A stretch of 64,000 bases of DNA from Ferruginibacter paludis (GCF_030409685.1 NZ_JAUFQJ010000024.1:740564-804563), one strand, 5' to 3'; shown: positions 52,716 to 62,974, numbered from the stretch's first letter. Numbers and translations: made by a program. Notes: generated from the letters alone by a model not told the origin.

Positions 52716-54056
52716 ATGTCTTTTTCCATCTCAAAGCCTCATTTAAGTTTTCAGCAAATCATCAATATGAATGTTGGTTTTTTTGGCATTCAGTACAGCT
52801 TTGGCTTGCAGCAAAGTGCAGTCAATCCTATTTATGATTTTTTAGGCGCAAGCCCTGACCAGATACCGATTTTAAATCTGGCCGGACCAATGACAGGCCT
52901 GCTGATTCAGCCCATCATTGGCGTGTTAAGTGATAAAACCTGGCATCCCCGTTTTGGAAGACGCAAGCCGTATTTTTTTATCGGTGCCCTGCTTTGCAGC
53001 ATTACGTTGTTTTTCTTTCCCTTCAGCAGTAGCCTTTGGATGGCCGCAGGTTTATTGTGGGTGCTGGATGCAGGCAACAATACCGCCATGGAACCATACA
53101 GGGCGTTTATTGCTGATAAATTACCTTCAGACCAACACGCCACCGGCTTCTTAACGCAAAGCTTTTTTACCGGGCTCGGCATCACCCTGGCGAACCTATC
53201 ACTGTTTGTGTTTCAAAAATATTTTCCGCAGGGCCATGGTAAAATTCCAACCTGGGTATATGGCTCCTTCTTCCTTGGTTCATTTTGTTCCATTGCTTCG
53301 GTGTTATGGTCAATAAAAACAACACCGGAAATTCCGCCAACAGCAGAAGAACTGTCGGCCTTGCGTGCCAACAAAAAGGGCGTAGCAGAACCGTTCATAG
53401 AAATCGCTCATGCCATTAAAGATATGCCGAAAGTAATGTGGCAACTGGCGCTGGTGTACCTCTTTCAATGGTATGCCTTGTTTTGTTACTGGCAAAACGC
53501 TTCCAAAAGTATCGCCCAATCGGTATGGCATACATCGCCTTCGGCAGATCCCAAATTATACGAAGAAGCAGTTGGCTGGACCGGACTTGTAAATGGCTGG
53601 TATAATGTGGCTACTTTTTTGTCGGCTTTTGGGCTGGTTTGGCTGGCTAATAAATACAGTCCAAAACTGGTGCATTTCAGTTGCCTGATAATGGCAGGTA
53701 TCGGTTTATTAATCTTTCCGCACATTGAAAATAAATACCTGCTGTTTGCGCCCATGACGGGGTTTGGTATTGCCTGGGCAAGCATGATGGGCATTCCTTA
53801 TTTAATGGTGGTAGGCAATATCCCGAAAGAAAGATATGGCGTATACATGGGCATTATTAACATGATGATTGTAATACCCATGATATTACAGAACCTGACC
53901 TTTGGTTATATCCTGAAGCACCTGCTGAATAACAATCCCGGCAGCGCCATTAGTTTTGCAGGCGCTTTTTTAATCATTGCTGCAATGGCAACTGCGCTGA
54001 TAAAAACGGTGCCGCCGGGCGAAGACGTGCAACTGCCCATGGGTGGCGGCCATTAA
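52716..54056 (+). CDS. SLC45/GPH-like MFS disaccharide permease
   Basis: A 446-residue membrane protein with 12 predicted helices. The start GFFGIQYSFGLQQSAVNPIY, the loop GVLSDKTWHPRFGRRKPYFF and the DAGNNTAMEPYRAFIADKLP segment match the sucrose/maltose proton symporters of the SLC45-like glycoside-pentoside group. It heads a three-gene set with a PfkB kinase 46 bases on and a GH13_4 enzyme. Sucrose import is the best inference, since a cytoplasmic GH13_4 enzyme acts on sucrose and the kinase can use the fructose released. Maltose-type sugars are an alternative. Upstream lie two palindromes. Confidence 0.9.
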   Translation: MSFSISKPHLSFQQIINMNVGFFGIQYSFGLQQSAVNPIYDFLGASPDQIPILNLAGPMTGLLIQPIIGVLSDKTWHPRFGRRKPYFFIGALLCSITLFFFPFSSSLWMAAGLLWVLDAGNNTAMEPYRAFIADKLPSDQHATGFLTQSFFTGLGITLANLSLFVFQKYFPQGHGKIPTWVYGSFFLGSFCSIASVLWSIKTTPEIPPTAEELSALRANKKGVAEPFIEIAHAIKDMPKVMWQLALVYLFQWYALFCYWQNASKSIAQSVWHTSPSADPKLYEEAVGWTGLVNGWYNVATFLSAFGLVWLANKYSPKLVHFSCLIMAGIGLLIFPHIENKYLLFAPMTGFGIAWASMMGIPYLMVVGNIPKERYGVYMGIINMMIVIPMILQNLTFGYILKHLLNNNPGSAISFAGAFLIIAAMATALIKTVPPGEDVQLPMGGGH

Positions 54057-54102
54057 TTTTGACACGACATTTATCAAACAATCTTCTAAATAATTTATAA
54101 CA

Positions 54103-55077
54103 ATGGATACCGTTTCAAAAAATAAAGGCAAAATTCTTTGTATCGGCGAAGCGCTGATTGATATGATTTGTACCGACAAGGGAAAATCACTTTCTGACGG
54201 AAATAACTTTTTAAAAAAAGCCGGCGGAGCACCAACCAATGTAGCCGCAGCCATTGCTGCCTTAGGTGGTAATGTAGAGCTGGCGGCGAAAGTAGGTATT
54301 GATCCCTTCGGCAGACATTTAATAGAAGTGATGCAGGATTTTGGTGTGTCTACCAAATGGATGCTGCAGGATGAACATTATTTTACCACGTTTGCCTTTG
54401 TATCGCTGATGGAAAACGGGGAAAGGGATTTTTATTTTAACCGCGGCGCAGACGGGCAGTTAAGCCGCCAGGAAGTAGAAGCAATCGACCTGGATGAATT
54501 TTCTATCATTCATTTTGGCTCTGCGACCGGTTTTTTACCGGGACCATTGCAGGCTGCCTACCAGGGCTTATTACAAAAGGCGCTGCTGAAAAATATTTTT
54601 ATAAGTTTTGATCCTAATTACAGGCAGCTGCTGTTTCAAAATAACAAGCAAAGTTTTATTGATCAATCATGGAATTTTTTAAACTGCTGTCATTTTTTTA
54701 AAGTAAGTGATGAAGAAGCCATGCTGATTACAGGTGCCGTAATGCTGCCGGATGCCGTGGCTATTCTGCTGGAAAAAACCAACGGCATTTTCGCCATTAC
54801 GCTTGGTAAAGAAGGCACCATGCTTGGCTTGAATAATAAAACCATGATTGTGCCCAGCATCCCTGTAACACCGGTTGACACTACCGGCGCCGGTGATGCA
54901 TTTGTTGGTGCATTGCTTTACCAGTTAAGTGATAAATCGCTGGAACAGATAAAGGCAATGTCTGAAAACCAGTGGAACCAGCTTGTGGTAAACGCCAATA
55001 AAGCAGGCGCCCGAACCTGCGAATACCTCGGCGCCATGGAAGCCTTTAAACACCTCACAACCGACATCTTTAATTAA
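54103..55077 (+). CDS. PfkB-family carbohydrate kinase, probable fructokinase
   Basis: A 324-residue ribokinase-type kinase. The N-terminal GEALIDMIC and GGAPTNVAAAIAALGG (PfkB signature 1) and the C-terminal DTTGAGDAFVGALLY (signature 2) are present, with Asp265 as the catalytic base. The N-terminal part matches fructokinases. In this operon it would phosphorylate fructose released from sucrose by the GH13_4 enzyme to fructose 6-phosphate. It begins 46 bases after the permease gene and ends 17 bases before the next. Cytoplasmic, full length. Confidence 0.92.
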   Translation: MDTVSKNKGKILCIGEALIDMICTDKGKSLSDGNNFLKKAGGAPTNVAAAIAALGGNVELAAKVGIDPFGRHLIEVMQDFGVSTKWMLQDEHYFTTFAFVSLMENGERDFYFNRGADGQLSRQEVEAIDLDEFSIIHFGSATGFLPGPLQAAYQGLLQKALLKNIFISFDPNYRQLLFQNNKQSFIDQSWNFLNCCHFFKVSDEEAMLITGAVMLPDAVAILLEKTNGIFAITLGKEGTMLGLNNKTMIVPSIPVTPVDTTGAGDAFVGALLYQLSDKSLEQIKAMSENQWNQLVVNANKAGARTCEYLGAMEAFKHLTTDIFN

Positions 55078-55094
55078 CCGTTGCTGAATAAAAT

Positions 55095-57044
55095 ATGTAC
55101 GACTACCTGCTGCATCAAAAAATAAAATCGGCGTTACTGAAATTCCGGGTTGGTAAAGAGGAAGATGACCTTTCTTTTTACAGCCGGTTAATCGCCAATG
55201 CATCTACCATAAAATCATTGTATGATGAATTGTACCGGCAGCATCCAGCAGCGGTACCACAGTTTGATCTGTTAATTGAAACGCTTACATCTGCTCATAA
55301 AAAAAGAAAACCGGCATTAAAAAAAACCGATGCTATCAAAGCAGAAAAAGGAAACTGGTTTTTAAGCAATGAAATAACAGGGATGAGTCTATATGTTGAC
55401 CAGTTCTGCGGCAACCTCACCAACCTCGGCGAAAAGCTTGATTATTTTGATACACTTGGCGTAAATTTTTTACACCTGATGCCGCTTTTTGAAAGTCCGG
55501 CCGGTGAAAGTGATGGCGGTTATGCCGTAGCTGATTTCAGAAAAATTAATCCCCGTTTTGGAACCCTCGATGATTTAATTGTCGTTCAACAAAAGATGAG
55601 TACTGCAGGCATGTACCTGATGACAGATATCGTATTGAATCATACTTCCCGTTTGCAGGAATGGGCCATGAAAGCAAAAGAAGGAGATAAGCATTACCAG
55701 GATTATTTCTACATGTTTGATGACCGCACCATGCCTGATATTTTTGAGCAGACCATGCCTGATATTTTCCCTGAAACGGCTGCCGGCAATTTTACCTATG
55801 TTCCGGAATGCCATAAATGGGTGATGACCGTGTTTCATAATTACCAGTGGGATCTTAATTTCAGTAACCCGGCAGTATTGGTAGAGATGCTGGACATTGT
55901 ATTGTTTTATGCCAACCTCGGGGTGGATGTTTTGCGCATTGATGCACCCGCCTTTATCTGGAAGGAACCCGGCACTACCTGTCAGAATTTGCCCAAAGCG
56001 CATACCCTGTTGCGGCTGCTGAAACAGTGTGTGCAGGTTGCTTCGCCGGGCATGGCTTTATTGGGTGAAGCCATCGTAGCGCCTAAAGAAATCATGCAAT
56101 ATTTTGGTACCGGAAATTTTGTTGCCAAAGAATGCGACTTTGCCTACAACGCCACGCAAATGGCATTGCAATGGGATGCGCTTGCTACCGGCGATACCCG
56201 GGTGATGCTGGCCGCACAACACGAATTGTTGAAAAAACCGTATGGTACATCCTGGTTAACTTATACCCGCTGCCATGATGATATTGGTTTGGGTTATGAT
56301 GATTATATGATCCAGCAGGCAGGATTCGATCCATACCAGCATCGCAAATTTCTAAAGGATTTTTATTCCGGCAATACGCCGGGGTCAACTGCAACGGGTG
56401 CGTTGTTTTCTGTAAATCCAAAAACGCAGGATGCAAGAATCAGTGGCACGTTGGCCTCTCTGTGCGGGCTTGAAAAAGCCATTGCTAATAATAATGAAAA
56501 TGAGATCAGCACTGCAATTAACAGGATCATTGTAATGCAGGCGGCCAGCTTTTTTATCGGTGGTTTACCCATGCTATTTTATGGGGATGAGGTAGGGTAT
56601 ACAAATGATTACAGTTACCTCAGCAACCCTGCCAAAAGTTATGATAACCGCTGGATGCACCGGCCCATAATCGACTGGGATAAAAATAGCAAAGCTGAAG
56701 TGGAAGGAACAATTGAGCATCGCATTTTCAGCGCCACGCAACAAATGATCAGCCTGCGTAAAAAATTACCCGTGCTGGCAGACTACAGTAATCTTACCTG
56801 GCTTTCTCCTTACAACATACATGTCGCAGGTTTTTTACGGCAGGTAGAAGACAACAGATTATTTTGCTTTTTCAATTTTAAAAACGAAGTAATGTATGTT
56901 GACTGGCAGGTGGTAAAAGAAAAGGGAAACCCACCAGTTATGTTATATGATCACTGGAATAAAAAAGATTACATCGTGGGCAGAGATAAAGAATATTTGA
57001 TTGTAGAACCGTATTCCTTTTGTTTGCTGGAAGCGGTAAAATAA
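55095..57044 (+). CDS. GH13 subfamily 4 enzyme (amylosucrase or sucrose hydrolase)
   Basis: A 649-residue alpha-amylase-superfamily enzyme close in plan to amylosucrase. The helical N-terminal domain is followed by YVDQFCGNLTNLGEKLDYFD and HLMPLFESPAGESDGGYAV. By motif the nucleophile is Asp283 (VLRIDAPAF), the acid/base Glu325 (LLGEAIV) and the stabilising Asp395 (RCHDDIG). There is no signal peptide, so sucrose must be imported. Amylosucrase builds an alpha-glucan from sucrose and frees fructose; the sucrose-hydrolase branch simply splits it. The linked kinase fits either outcome. The gene converges on the VCBS gene with a 25-base gap. Confidence 0.92.
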   Translation: MYDYLLHQKIKSALLKFRVGKEEDDLSFYSRLIANASTIKSLYDELYRQHPAAVPQFDLLIETLTSAHKKRKPALKKTDAIKAEKGNWFLSNEITGMSLYVDQFCGNLTNLGEKLDYFDTLGVNFLHLMPLFESPAGESDGGYAVADFRKINPRFGTLDDLIVVQQKMSTAGMYLMTDIVLNHTSRLQEWAMKAKEGDKHYQDYFYMFDDRTMPDIFEQTMPDIFPETAAGNFTYVPECHKWVMTVFHNYQWDLNFSNPAVLVEMLDIVLFYANLGVDVLRIDAPAFIWKEPGTTCQNLPKAHTLLRLLKQCVQVASPGMALLGEAIVAPKEIMQYFGTGNFVAKECDFAYNATQMALQWDALATGDTRVMLAAQHELLKKPYGTSWLTYTRCHDDIGLGYDDYMIQQAGFDPYQHRKFLKDFYSGNTPGSTATGALFSVNPKTQDARISGTLASLCGLEKAIANNNENEISTAINRIIVMQAASFFIGGLPMLFYGDEVGYTNDYSYLSNPAKSYDNRWMHRPIIDWDKNSKAEVEGTIEHRIFSATQQMISLRKKLPVLADYSNLTWLSPYNIHVAGFLRQVEDNRLFCFFNFKNEVMYVDWQVVKEKGNPPVMLYDHWNKKDYIVGRDKEYLIVEPYSFCLLEAVK

Positions 57045-57069
57045 GCCTCTGCTTTTGCGAAGTAAAAAA

Positions 57070-60000
57070 TTATTCTTTGAAGATAAGTATGCTGTCATTG
57101 TTTCTTGCAACAAGTATGTATTCGCCGCCGTTTACCAGCTTTATTTTTTTGATGTCTCTTACTTCACCGCTTGCCATAAATCCACTAATGTATGATGGCA
57201 ATACATTAAATCGATTGCTACCTGCATTTGTCAAAACGCTTCCCAGTCCTGCATCATAGCGGCCTTCATAAGGCAATACGCCGAAAAAATTGCCGGCTGA
57301 AATGATATCCGGTTTTCCATCGTCATTTATGTCATCCGTTAAAAAAGAAAACACAGGCGACCATTGAACGGATGCAGGTAATTTACTAATGGTAAACTTT
57401 CCTTTGCCATTGTTGGCGAGCGTTACAGACGACAATAAACTGGCCGTATATTTTTTTGCATGATCCAATTTTTCACCAAATACTTCTTCCACCGTTTGTC
57501 CCGCAAAGCTGCTGTACAGTAAATATTTTTTGCGCATCAAAGCAGGCAATTGTTTTTCTATTTCTTCTTTACCCAGAAAGGTATAATACTTGCCATTTTT
57601 TTCAGTGGCGAGTACCTGGTCCATGGCACCATTGTTATCCAGGTCGCCGGCAAATAATTTTAATGGATATTGTTCACTGGCATGCAGCTTTGAATTTTCT
57701 CCCCAGTTACCTGCCAATAGTTCATCGGTGCCATCATTGTTTAAATCAGCAGCATGAATCGTAGTCCACAGGCCTGTTGTCTTTGCCAATCCAGCACCCT
57801 CAGTTCCATTTACCAGTTTGCCTTGTTGGTTTTTATACAGAGTGATGGGCATCCACTCACCAACGATTACCAAATCCTGCCAGCCGTCTTTATCAATGTC
57901 AGTCCATATGGCATCCGTTACCATTCCGATTTTATTCAGGCCCGGCGCTTTTGTATCATCGGCTATAGTAAAATTTCCCTTGCCATCATTGATCAATAAA
58001 TAAGAGGTTGGGACATCGCCATACCGGCCTGCTACCACTCTTCCACCAACAAATATATCCATGTCTCCGTCGTGATCAATATCGGCAGCAACAGCTACAG
58101 ATTTATTTCCATAAAGCAACGGCAACGTGGCGGATTTACTAAAGTTTCCCTTGCCATCATTGAGGTATAACCTGTCTAAAGAAGATGCGACTTTTGCTTC
58201 CGTTTCATTGCCACCTGTTACTACATACAAGTCCTTGTCGCCATCATTGTCTGCATCAAAAAAGAGGGCATTCACATCTTCACATGCGGCATCTGCACTA
58301 AATAATTTTTGATTGGTGGCAATAAATTTACCGGCAGCGTTTTGCTGAAACAAAGCGCCCGCCTGGCCTGCAGCGCCGCAAACAAAAAAATCTTCCAGGC
58401 CATCGCTGTTCACATCAGCTACTGCCAATTTTGGTCCTTGTGTAGAAACCATGTGTGGAATAAAAGCCTGTACGTTAAAATCGTTGAAATTATTTTCCTT
58501 GTGTTTGTACGGCAGTTGAATTGAATCGGTAATATCTGCAAACAATTTTTTGTCTTCAGTATTAAATCCCGGAAGCAATGAATTGTTATTGCTGCCTGCG
58601 TCCTTGTATAAAACTGCAAGTCGCTGATCGGCTTTTACATTCGTTAATAATTGTGATTTTCCATCCGGCCATTGAATTTCAATTTTATCAATGATTGAAT
58701 CTGCTCCTGTACCAAAATGAATGTACTGAAGTGACGCACTTTCAAAGCCTTTGCTGGCATTGATATAGCTGGTTTGTATGTTGGCTTTTTGTTGAAGCGT
58801 AACCTTGGCACCGATACCAAATTTATTTTGATCATCACCTTTTAACTGCAGTTCTATAAAATGATTTAACTGCTGCTGCACCGTGTTGTTCCGGTAAATA
58901 GTGGCCGGCTCGTTGATGTTGTTGATGACAATATCCAGGTCACCATCATTGTCCAAATCCGCATAAGCTGCGCCATTGCTGAAGCCCGGGTGTTGAAGAC
59001 CCCATGTGTTGGTTTCATCAATAAATTTCAGGCTGTCGGTTCCTTTAAAAATATAGTTGCTTATTTTGCCTTCGGGCATCTTGCTGATGGCCGCCAAATC
59101 TGCTGCCCGACTGGTATCATTGCCTGTTGTGCTGCTGTAAAATTTTACAAAATCAAGATCGTTTGGTCGTCTCAAAATACCGTTGGAGATAAATAAATCT
59201 TTAATGCCATCATTATCAAAATCCGCTGCCAGCGGGCTCCAGCTCCAGTCTGTTGCAGCAACACCGGCGTACAAAGCAATGTCACTGAATTTTTTTCCGC
59301 CGCCTGCATTTATCTGTAAACAATTGCGTGCATACTGGTGGTAATATCCAAAACCAAATTTAAAATTGTAGATGTCCAACGGGTCATCTCCCGCGGAAGC
59401 TTTTAGTGTTTTTTCATCTGAAGGTAACATGTCGAGCGTAATGATATCCTGCCAGCCATCGTTGTTCATATCAGCAATGGCACTGCCCATAGAAAATCGA
59501 CTTTCATGGCCAAAAGCCTCCCGGTTTATTTCTGAAAAAGTTCCGTTGTGGTTGTTGAGATAGTAATAATCATTTTCATGAAAATCGTTGCTTACATAAA
59601 TATCATCCCAGCCATCATTGTTAATATCTGCTACAGCTATATTTAAACCATAACCGACAATACTGCTGTAAATTCCGGCTTCGATTGTTACTTCAACGAA
59701 TTTTCTTCCGGTGGCTGTACTATCATTCCTGAATAATTTATCTCCGGCTGCCTGGTCTTTTACATGCCGCATGGAAGAGTCGCCATAGCTCTGGCTGGAA
59801 TGTACAGAATGGTTTACCAGGAACATGTCCAGGTCACCGTCATGGTCGTAATCAAAAAAAACGGACTGGGTATTGAAGCCTTCAATATCCAGTCCGTAAG
59901 TATGTGCACTTTCTGTAAAGGTTATCTCACCCGAAGATGAAGCGCCATTATTTATAAAGAGTTCATTGCTGCCTTTAAAACTTTTATATCCCCCAACTTC

Positions 60001-60393
60001 ACTAACGTATATGTCCAGCAAGCCGTCACCGTTAACATCCGCCACTGTAACACCTGTTTTCCAATTGCCCTTTCCCTCCACGCCTGCTTTGGCAGTGATG
60101 TCTTCAAATCTAAAATTTCCTTTGTTAAGGTATAATTTATTACTGCCCTGGTTGGACGTGAAATAAATATCCGCAAGGCCGTCATTGTTAAAATCCGCAA
60201 CTGCTACACCGCCCCCATTATAGTAATACAAATAGTCGAGGATGTTCAGCGTGTCCGTATCCGCAATTTTATTTTCAAAGTCAATACCCGTCTGCGCTGC
60301 AGGCATCATTGAAAACAGCGTATCCGTTTTACTTTTACATCCGCAAAATATAATGGCCGTAAACAGGCAATATAATATGCGTTGAAAATTCAT
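57070..60393 (-). CDS. VCBS/FG-GAP-repeat lipoprotein with ASPIC/UnbV-type domain
   Basis: A 1107-residue lipoprotein (lipobox FCGC, Cys19) built of many FG-GAP/VCBS-type repeats of the form VADFNNDGLADIYF, whose Asp-rich loops bind calcium. A middle segment with FGIGAKVTL and a C-terminal half with further repeats fit the ASPIC/UnbV or CRTAC1-like group. Such proteins are common in Bacteroidota and Planctomycetes beside GMC oxidoreductases and DUF1080 proteins; surface carbohydrate binding is suspected, not shown. It is the last gene of the leftward set, seven bases after the DUF1080 gene stop. A similar protein ends at 63763. Confidence 0.92.
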   Translation of the reverse strand: MNFQRILYCLFTAIIFCGCKSKTDTLFSMMPAAQTGIDFENKIADTDTLNILDYLYYYNGGGVAVADFNNDGLADIYFTSNQGSNKLYLNKGNFRFEDITAKAGVEGKGNWKTGVTVADVNGDGLLDIYVSEVGGYKSFKGSNELFINNGASSSGEITFTESAHTYGLDIEGFNTQSVFFDYDHDGDLDMFLVNHSVHSSQSYGDSSMRHVKDQAAGDKLFRNDSTATGRKFVEVTIEAGIYSSIVGYGLNIAVADINNDGWDDIYVSNDFHENDYYYLNNHNGTFSEINREAFGHESRFSMGSAIADMNNDGWQDIITLDMLPSDEKTLKASAGDDPLDIYNFKFGFGYYHQYARNCLQINAGGGKKFSDIALYAGVAATDWSWSPLAADFDNDGIKDLFISNGILRRPNDLDFVKFYSSTTGNDTSRAADLAAISKMPEGKISNYIFKGTDSLKFIDETNTWGLQHPGFSNGAAYADLDNDGDLDIVINNINEPATIYRNNTVQQQLNHFIELQLKGDDQNKFGIGAKVTLQQKANIQTSYINASKGFESASLQYIHFGTGADSIIDKIEIQWPDGKSQLLTNVKADQRLAVLYKDAGSNNNSLLPGFNTEDKKLFADITDSIQLPYKHKENNFNDFNVQAFIPHMVSTQGPKLAVADVNSDGLEDFFVCGAAGQAGALFQQNAAGKFIATNQKLFSADAACEDVNALFFDADNDGDKDLYVVTGGNETEAKVASSLDRLYLNDGKGNFSKSATLPLLYGNKSVAVAADIDHDGDMDIFVGGRVVAGRYGDVPTSYLLINDGKGNFTIADDTKAPGLNKIGMVTDAIWTDIDKDGWQDLVIVGEWMPITLYKNQQGKLVNGTEGAGLAKTTGLWTTIHAADLNNDGTDELLAGNWGENSKLHASEQYPLKLFAGDLDNNGAMDQVLATEKNGKYYTFLGKEEIEKQLPALMRKKYLLYSSFAGQTVEEVFGEKLDHAKKYTASLLSSVTLANNGKGKFTISKLPASVQWSPVFSFLTDDINDDGKPDIISAGNFFGVLPYEGRYDAGLGSVLTNAGSNRFNVLPSYISGFMASGEVRDIKKIKLVNGGEYILVARNNDSILIFKE

Positions 60394-60400
60394 TGGTTGG

Positions 60401-61168
60401 TTATAGTTCTCTCAGCCAGATATTGCGGTAACTGATTGGTTCACTTTTATCACCATGGGCTTGTAATTTAATGGGCGCAGCACCATGTTTTTTATATTCC
60501 GGTTTACCAATGTAGGGTGTATCGCCTGTTAATGTGGTATTATTTTGTACCAGTACGCCATTGTGTAAAACCGTTACACGGGCAGGGCTTTTCACTGTAC
60601 CATCTTCGTTAAAGCGGGGTGCAGTCCAAACAACATCATAGGTTTGCCACTCGCCGGGTTTTCGGCAAGCGTTCACCAATGGCGGCGTTTGTTTATACAT
60701 ACTTCCTGCCTGGCCGTTTACATACGTAGTATTATTGTAATTATCCAGCACCTGCAATTCGTAGCCGCCTGCGCCCCATGGCAATGCTGCTAAAAAAATA
60801 CCGCTGTTACCACGTGCCTGACCGCTACCGGTAATGTTCGCCGGAATACGGTATTCAATATGCAGTTGAAAATCGGTAAATGATCTTTTTGTCTGCAGAT
60901 CTCCGTTGGCTTTGTTTACCGTCATGCAATTATCGGCAACAGTCCATTTGTTGTTTGAAGTGCTGTCCTTGGTTGGCACCCACTGGTCGAGATTTTTTCC
61001 ATCGAATAATACAACCGCATCACTTGGCGGCACACCATACGCACTACCTGGGGTAATTACTTTAGGCACGGGTGTATAATATTCTGTGTCTTCTGGTTTT
61101 GCATTTTGTGCATTGGTGCTTAAAAAACCGGCCACCAGTATTGCTGAAAAAAATAAGTGTTGTTTCAT
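60401..61168 (-). CDS. Secreted DUF1080-family protein (probable 3-keto-glycoside hydrolase) 1
   Basis: A 255-residue exported protein with a jelly-roll DUF1080 domain. The signal peptide is LFFSAILVAGFLSTNAQ from the ATG at 61168. The upstream ATG at 61246 would add 26 residues before it and is rejected. Domain features are VVLFDGKNLDQWVPTKDSTS, LHIEYRIP, GNSGIFL, YELQVLDNY and the closing SEPISYRNIWLREL. DUF1080 members have been shown to cleave 3-keto-glycosides made by sugar 3-dehydrogenases. Here it follows a GMC oxidoreductase gene in the same leftward set and differs from the second copy at 63050 in length and sequence. Its substrate is not visible. Confidence 0.9.
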   Translation of the reverse strand: MKQHLFFSAILVAGFLSTNAQNAKPEDTEYYTPVPKVITPGSAYGVPPSDAVVLFDGKNLDQWVPTKDSTSNNKWTVADNCMTVNKANGDLQTKRSFTDFQLHIEYRIPANITGSGQARGNSGIFLAALPWGAGGYELQVLDNYNNTTYVNGQAGSMYKQTPPLVNACRKPGEWQTYDVVWTAPRFNEDGTVKSPARVTVLHNGVLVQNNTTLTGDTPYIGKPEYKKHGAAPIKLQAHGDKSEPISYRNIWLREL

Positions 61169-61246
61169 TTTTTTAATGATTGATTTGTTGTTAATTATTA
61201 GTTGTGTTGCAAGCCTTCTTTTTGTTTCATCGCTTTTAAAATACAT

Positions 61247-62974
61247 TTAGATATTCCCTTTCTTCAATTCACTCACCGCATATTCCGCCGCCCTTGCGGT
61301 TAATGCCATATAAGTAAGCGATGGATTTTGACAGGCGGATGAAGTCATCGCTGCACCATCTGTTACAAACACGTTCAGTGCATCCCATACCTGGTTGTGC
61401 GAATTCAATACCGATGTTTTGGGGTCGTTGCCCATGCGTGCCGTACCCATTTCGTGAATGCCCTGGCCAATGTTATAGTCCTTATCCCAGGTAGTAATAT
61501 TTTTCACACCTGCGGCTTCAAACATGGCTACCAGTTCTTTAATAATATCTTTACGCATTTTTAATTCGTTTTCTTTCAATCCTGCATCCATAGATAAAAC
61601 GGGTAAGCCCCATTTGTCTTTTACAGTTTTGTGCAAAGAAATTTTATTATCATGGTAAGGCAGTATCTCACCAAAGCCTGTAGCTCCAATGCTCCATGCT
61701 CCGGGTTCAGTCAACGCTTCTTTAAAATCGCCGCCAATATTCAGTTCAGCTACTTCACGGCTCCAGCCTTCACGGCTGGCACTTCCCTGGTAACCATACC
61801 CACGCAAAAAGTCCCTTTTATCACCATATAAATTCGCAAAGCGGGTAATATAAAAACCATTCGCCCTGCGGCCGTAGGTTGTTTTATCTTCAAAACCTTC
61901 TATTGTTCCCTGTGCGCCCAGCATGTAGTGATGATCCATCACATTATGACCTAATTCGCCACTGCTGCTGCCAAGTCCATCAGGCCAGATATCAGTTGCT
62001 GAATTCATCAGCACCCAGGCACTGTTTAAAGCAGAAGCATTCAGGAAAAGAATTTTTGCATGAAACTCGTAAGTTTTATTGTTTTCAGCGTCCAGCACTT
62101 CTACGCCTGTTGCCTTCTTTGTATTTTTATCGTAAATGATTTTTGTAACAATGCTCCATGGCCGAACGGTTAAATTACCGGTAGCAGTTGCCGCTGGAAA
62201 TGTAGACGACTGCGTACTAAAATAACCGCCGAAAGGACATCCTTCCCAGCAACGGTTCCTGTACTGGCACTGGGTTCTTGCCTGCAACGGTGCTGTTAAA
62301 TTGGCCACACGCCCAATGATCATATGGCGGTCTTTGTATTGTTGCTTTATTCTTGCTGCCACATCTTTTTCTACCACATTCAATTCCATCGGCGGTAAAA
62401 AATGTCCGTCCGGCAAATGCGGTAAACCTTCTATGGAGCCACTAATGCCGGCGAATTTTTCTACATAGTCATACCAGGGCGCCATCTCTTTATAACGGAT
62501 TGGCCAGTCGATGGCAATGCCGTCTTTTGCATTGGCTTCAAAATCCAGGTCACTTAAACGATAACTTTGTCTTCCCCATAAGAGTGAACGGCCGCCAAAC
62601 TGGTAGCTGCGCCACCAGGCGAAAGGCTTTTCCTGTACATAAGGACATTCCTTTTCATTTACCCAACTGTCCAGGATTGCTTCCTGCGCTGCGGTACCAT
62701 ACATGGCCCAATCACGCGATATAACGGGGTTGTCTTTTTTATACTGTAAGGGCGCTTTGCCGCGGTGAGGAAAATCCCATGGATCTTTACTGGCCGATGC
62801 ATAATCCTTGATGTGTTCATGCGGACGTCCACGTTCCAGCATCAGCACCTTTAATCCTTTTTCAGTTAGTTCTTTTGCGGCCCAGCCACCACTGATGCCG
62901 GAACCAATTACGATGGCATCATAGGTATTTTGGGTGGCTGATTTGTTATTGATATTGGTGGAATCTCCAGGCAT
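61247..62974 (-). CDS. GMC-family FAD oxidoreductase, probable sugar 3-dehydrogenase
   Basis: A 575-residue GMC flavoprotein: the FAD motif GSGISGGWAAKEL begins at residue 24, the substrate region has GGRSLLWGRQSYRL, and the C-terminal active-site motif GIHEMGTARMG is followed by the FAD-closing NVFVTDGAAMTSSACQNPSL. A CEG-type cysteine cluster (TQCQYRNRCWEGCPFGGY) fits membrane-associated glucose/gluconate dehydrogenase-like members. These oxidise sugar hydroxyls, including glycosides to 3-keto forms. No signal peptide or small subunit (gluconate-2-dehydrogenase subunit 3 type) is visible in the window, so the partner may be encoded elsewhere. It lies between two DUF1080 genes, supporting an oxidise-then-cleave pathway. 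Confidence 0.9.
   Translation of the reverse strand: MPGDSTNINNKSATQNTYDAIVIGSGISGGWAAKELTEKGLKVLMLERGRPHEHIKDYASASKDPWDFPHRGKAPLQYKKDNPVISRDWAMYGTAAQEAILDSWVNEKECPYVQEKPFAWWRSYQFGGRSLLWGRQSYRLSDLDFEANAKDGIAIDWPIRYKEMAPWYDYVEKFAGISGSIEGLPHLPDGHFLPPMELNVVEKDVAARIKQQYKDRHMIIGRVANLTAPLQARTQCQYRNRCWEGCPFGGYFSTQSSTFPAATATGNLTVRPWSIVTKIIYDKNTKKATGVEVLDAENNKTYEFHAKILFLNASALNSAWVLMNSATDIWPDGLGSSSGELGHNVMDHHYMLGAQGTIEGFEDKTTYGRRANGFYITRFANLYGDKRDFLRGYGYQGSASREGWSREVAELNIGGDFKEALTEPGAWSIGATGFGEILPYHDNKISLHKTVKDKWGLPVLSMDAGLKENELKMRKDIIKELVAMFEAAGVKNITTWDKDYNIGQGIHEMGTARMGNDPKTSVLNSHNQVWDALNVFVTDGAAMTSSACQNPSLTYMALTARAAEYAVSELKKGNI

Noticed and set aside
55725..55790. Internal repeat TMPDIF...TMPDIF in the GH13_4 enzyme, at first taken for a recent tandem duplication
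   Set aside because: Amylosucrases have a comparable segment (DRT...REIFPD) at this place, so it is probably part of the normal fold.
61169..61246. ATG at 61246 as start of the first DUF1080 protein
   Set aside because: It would put 26 charged residues before a clean signal peptide; the ATG at 61168 is the better start.
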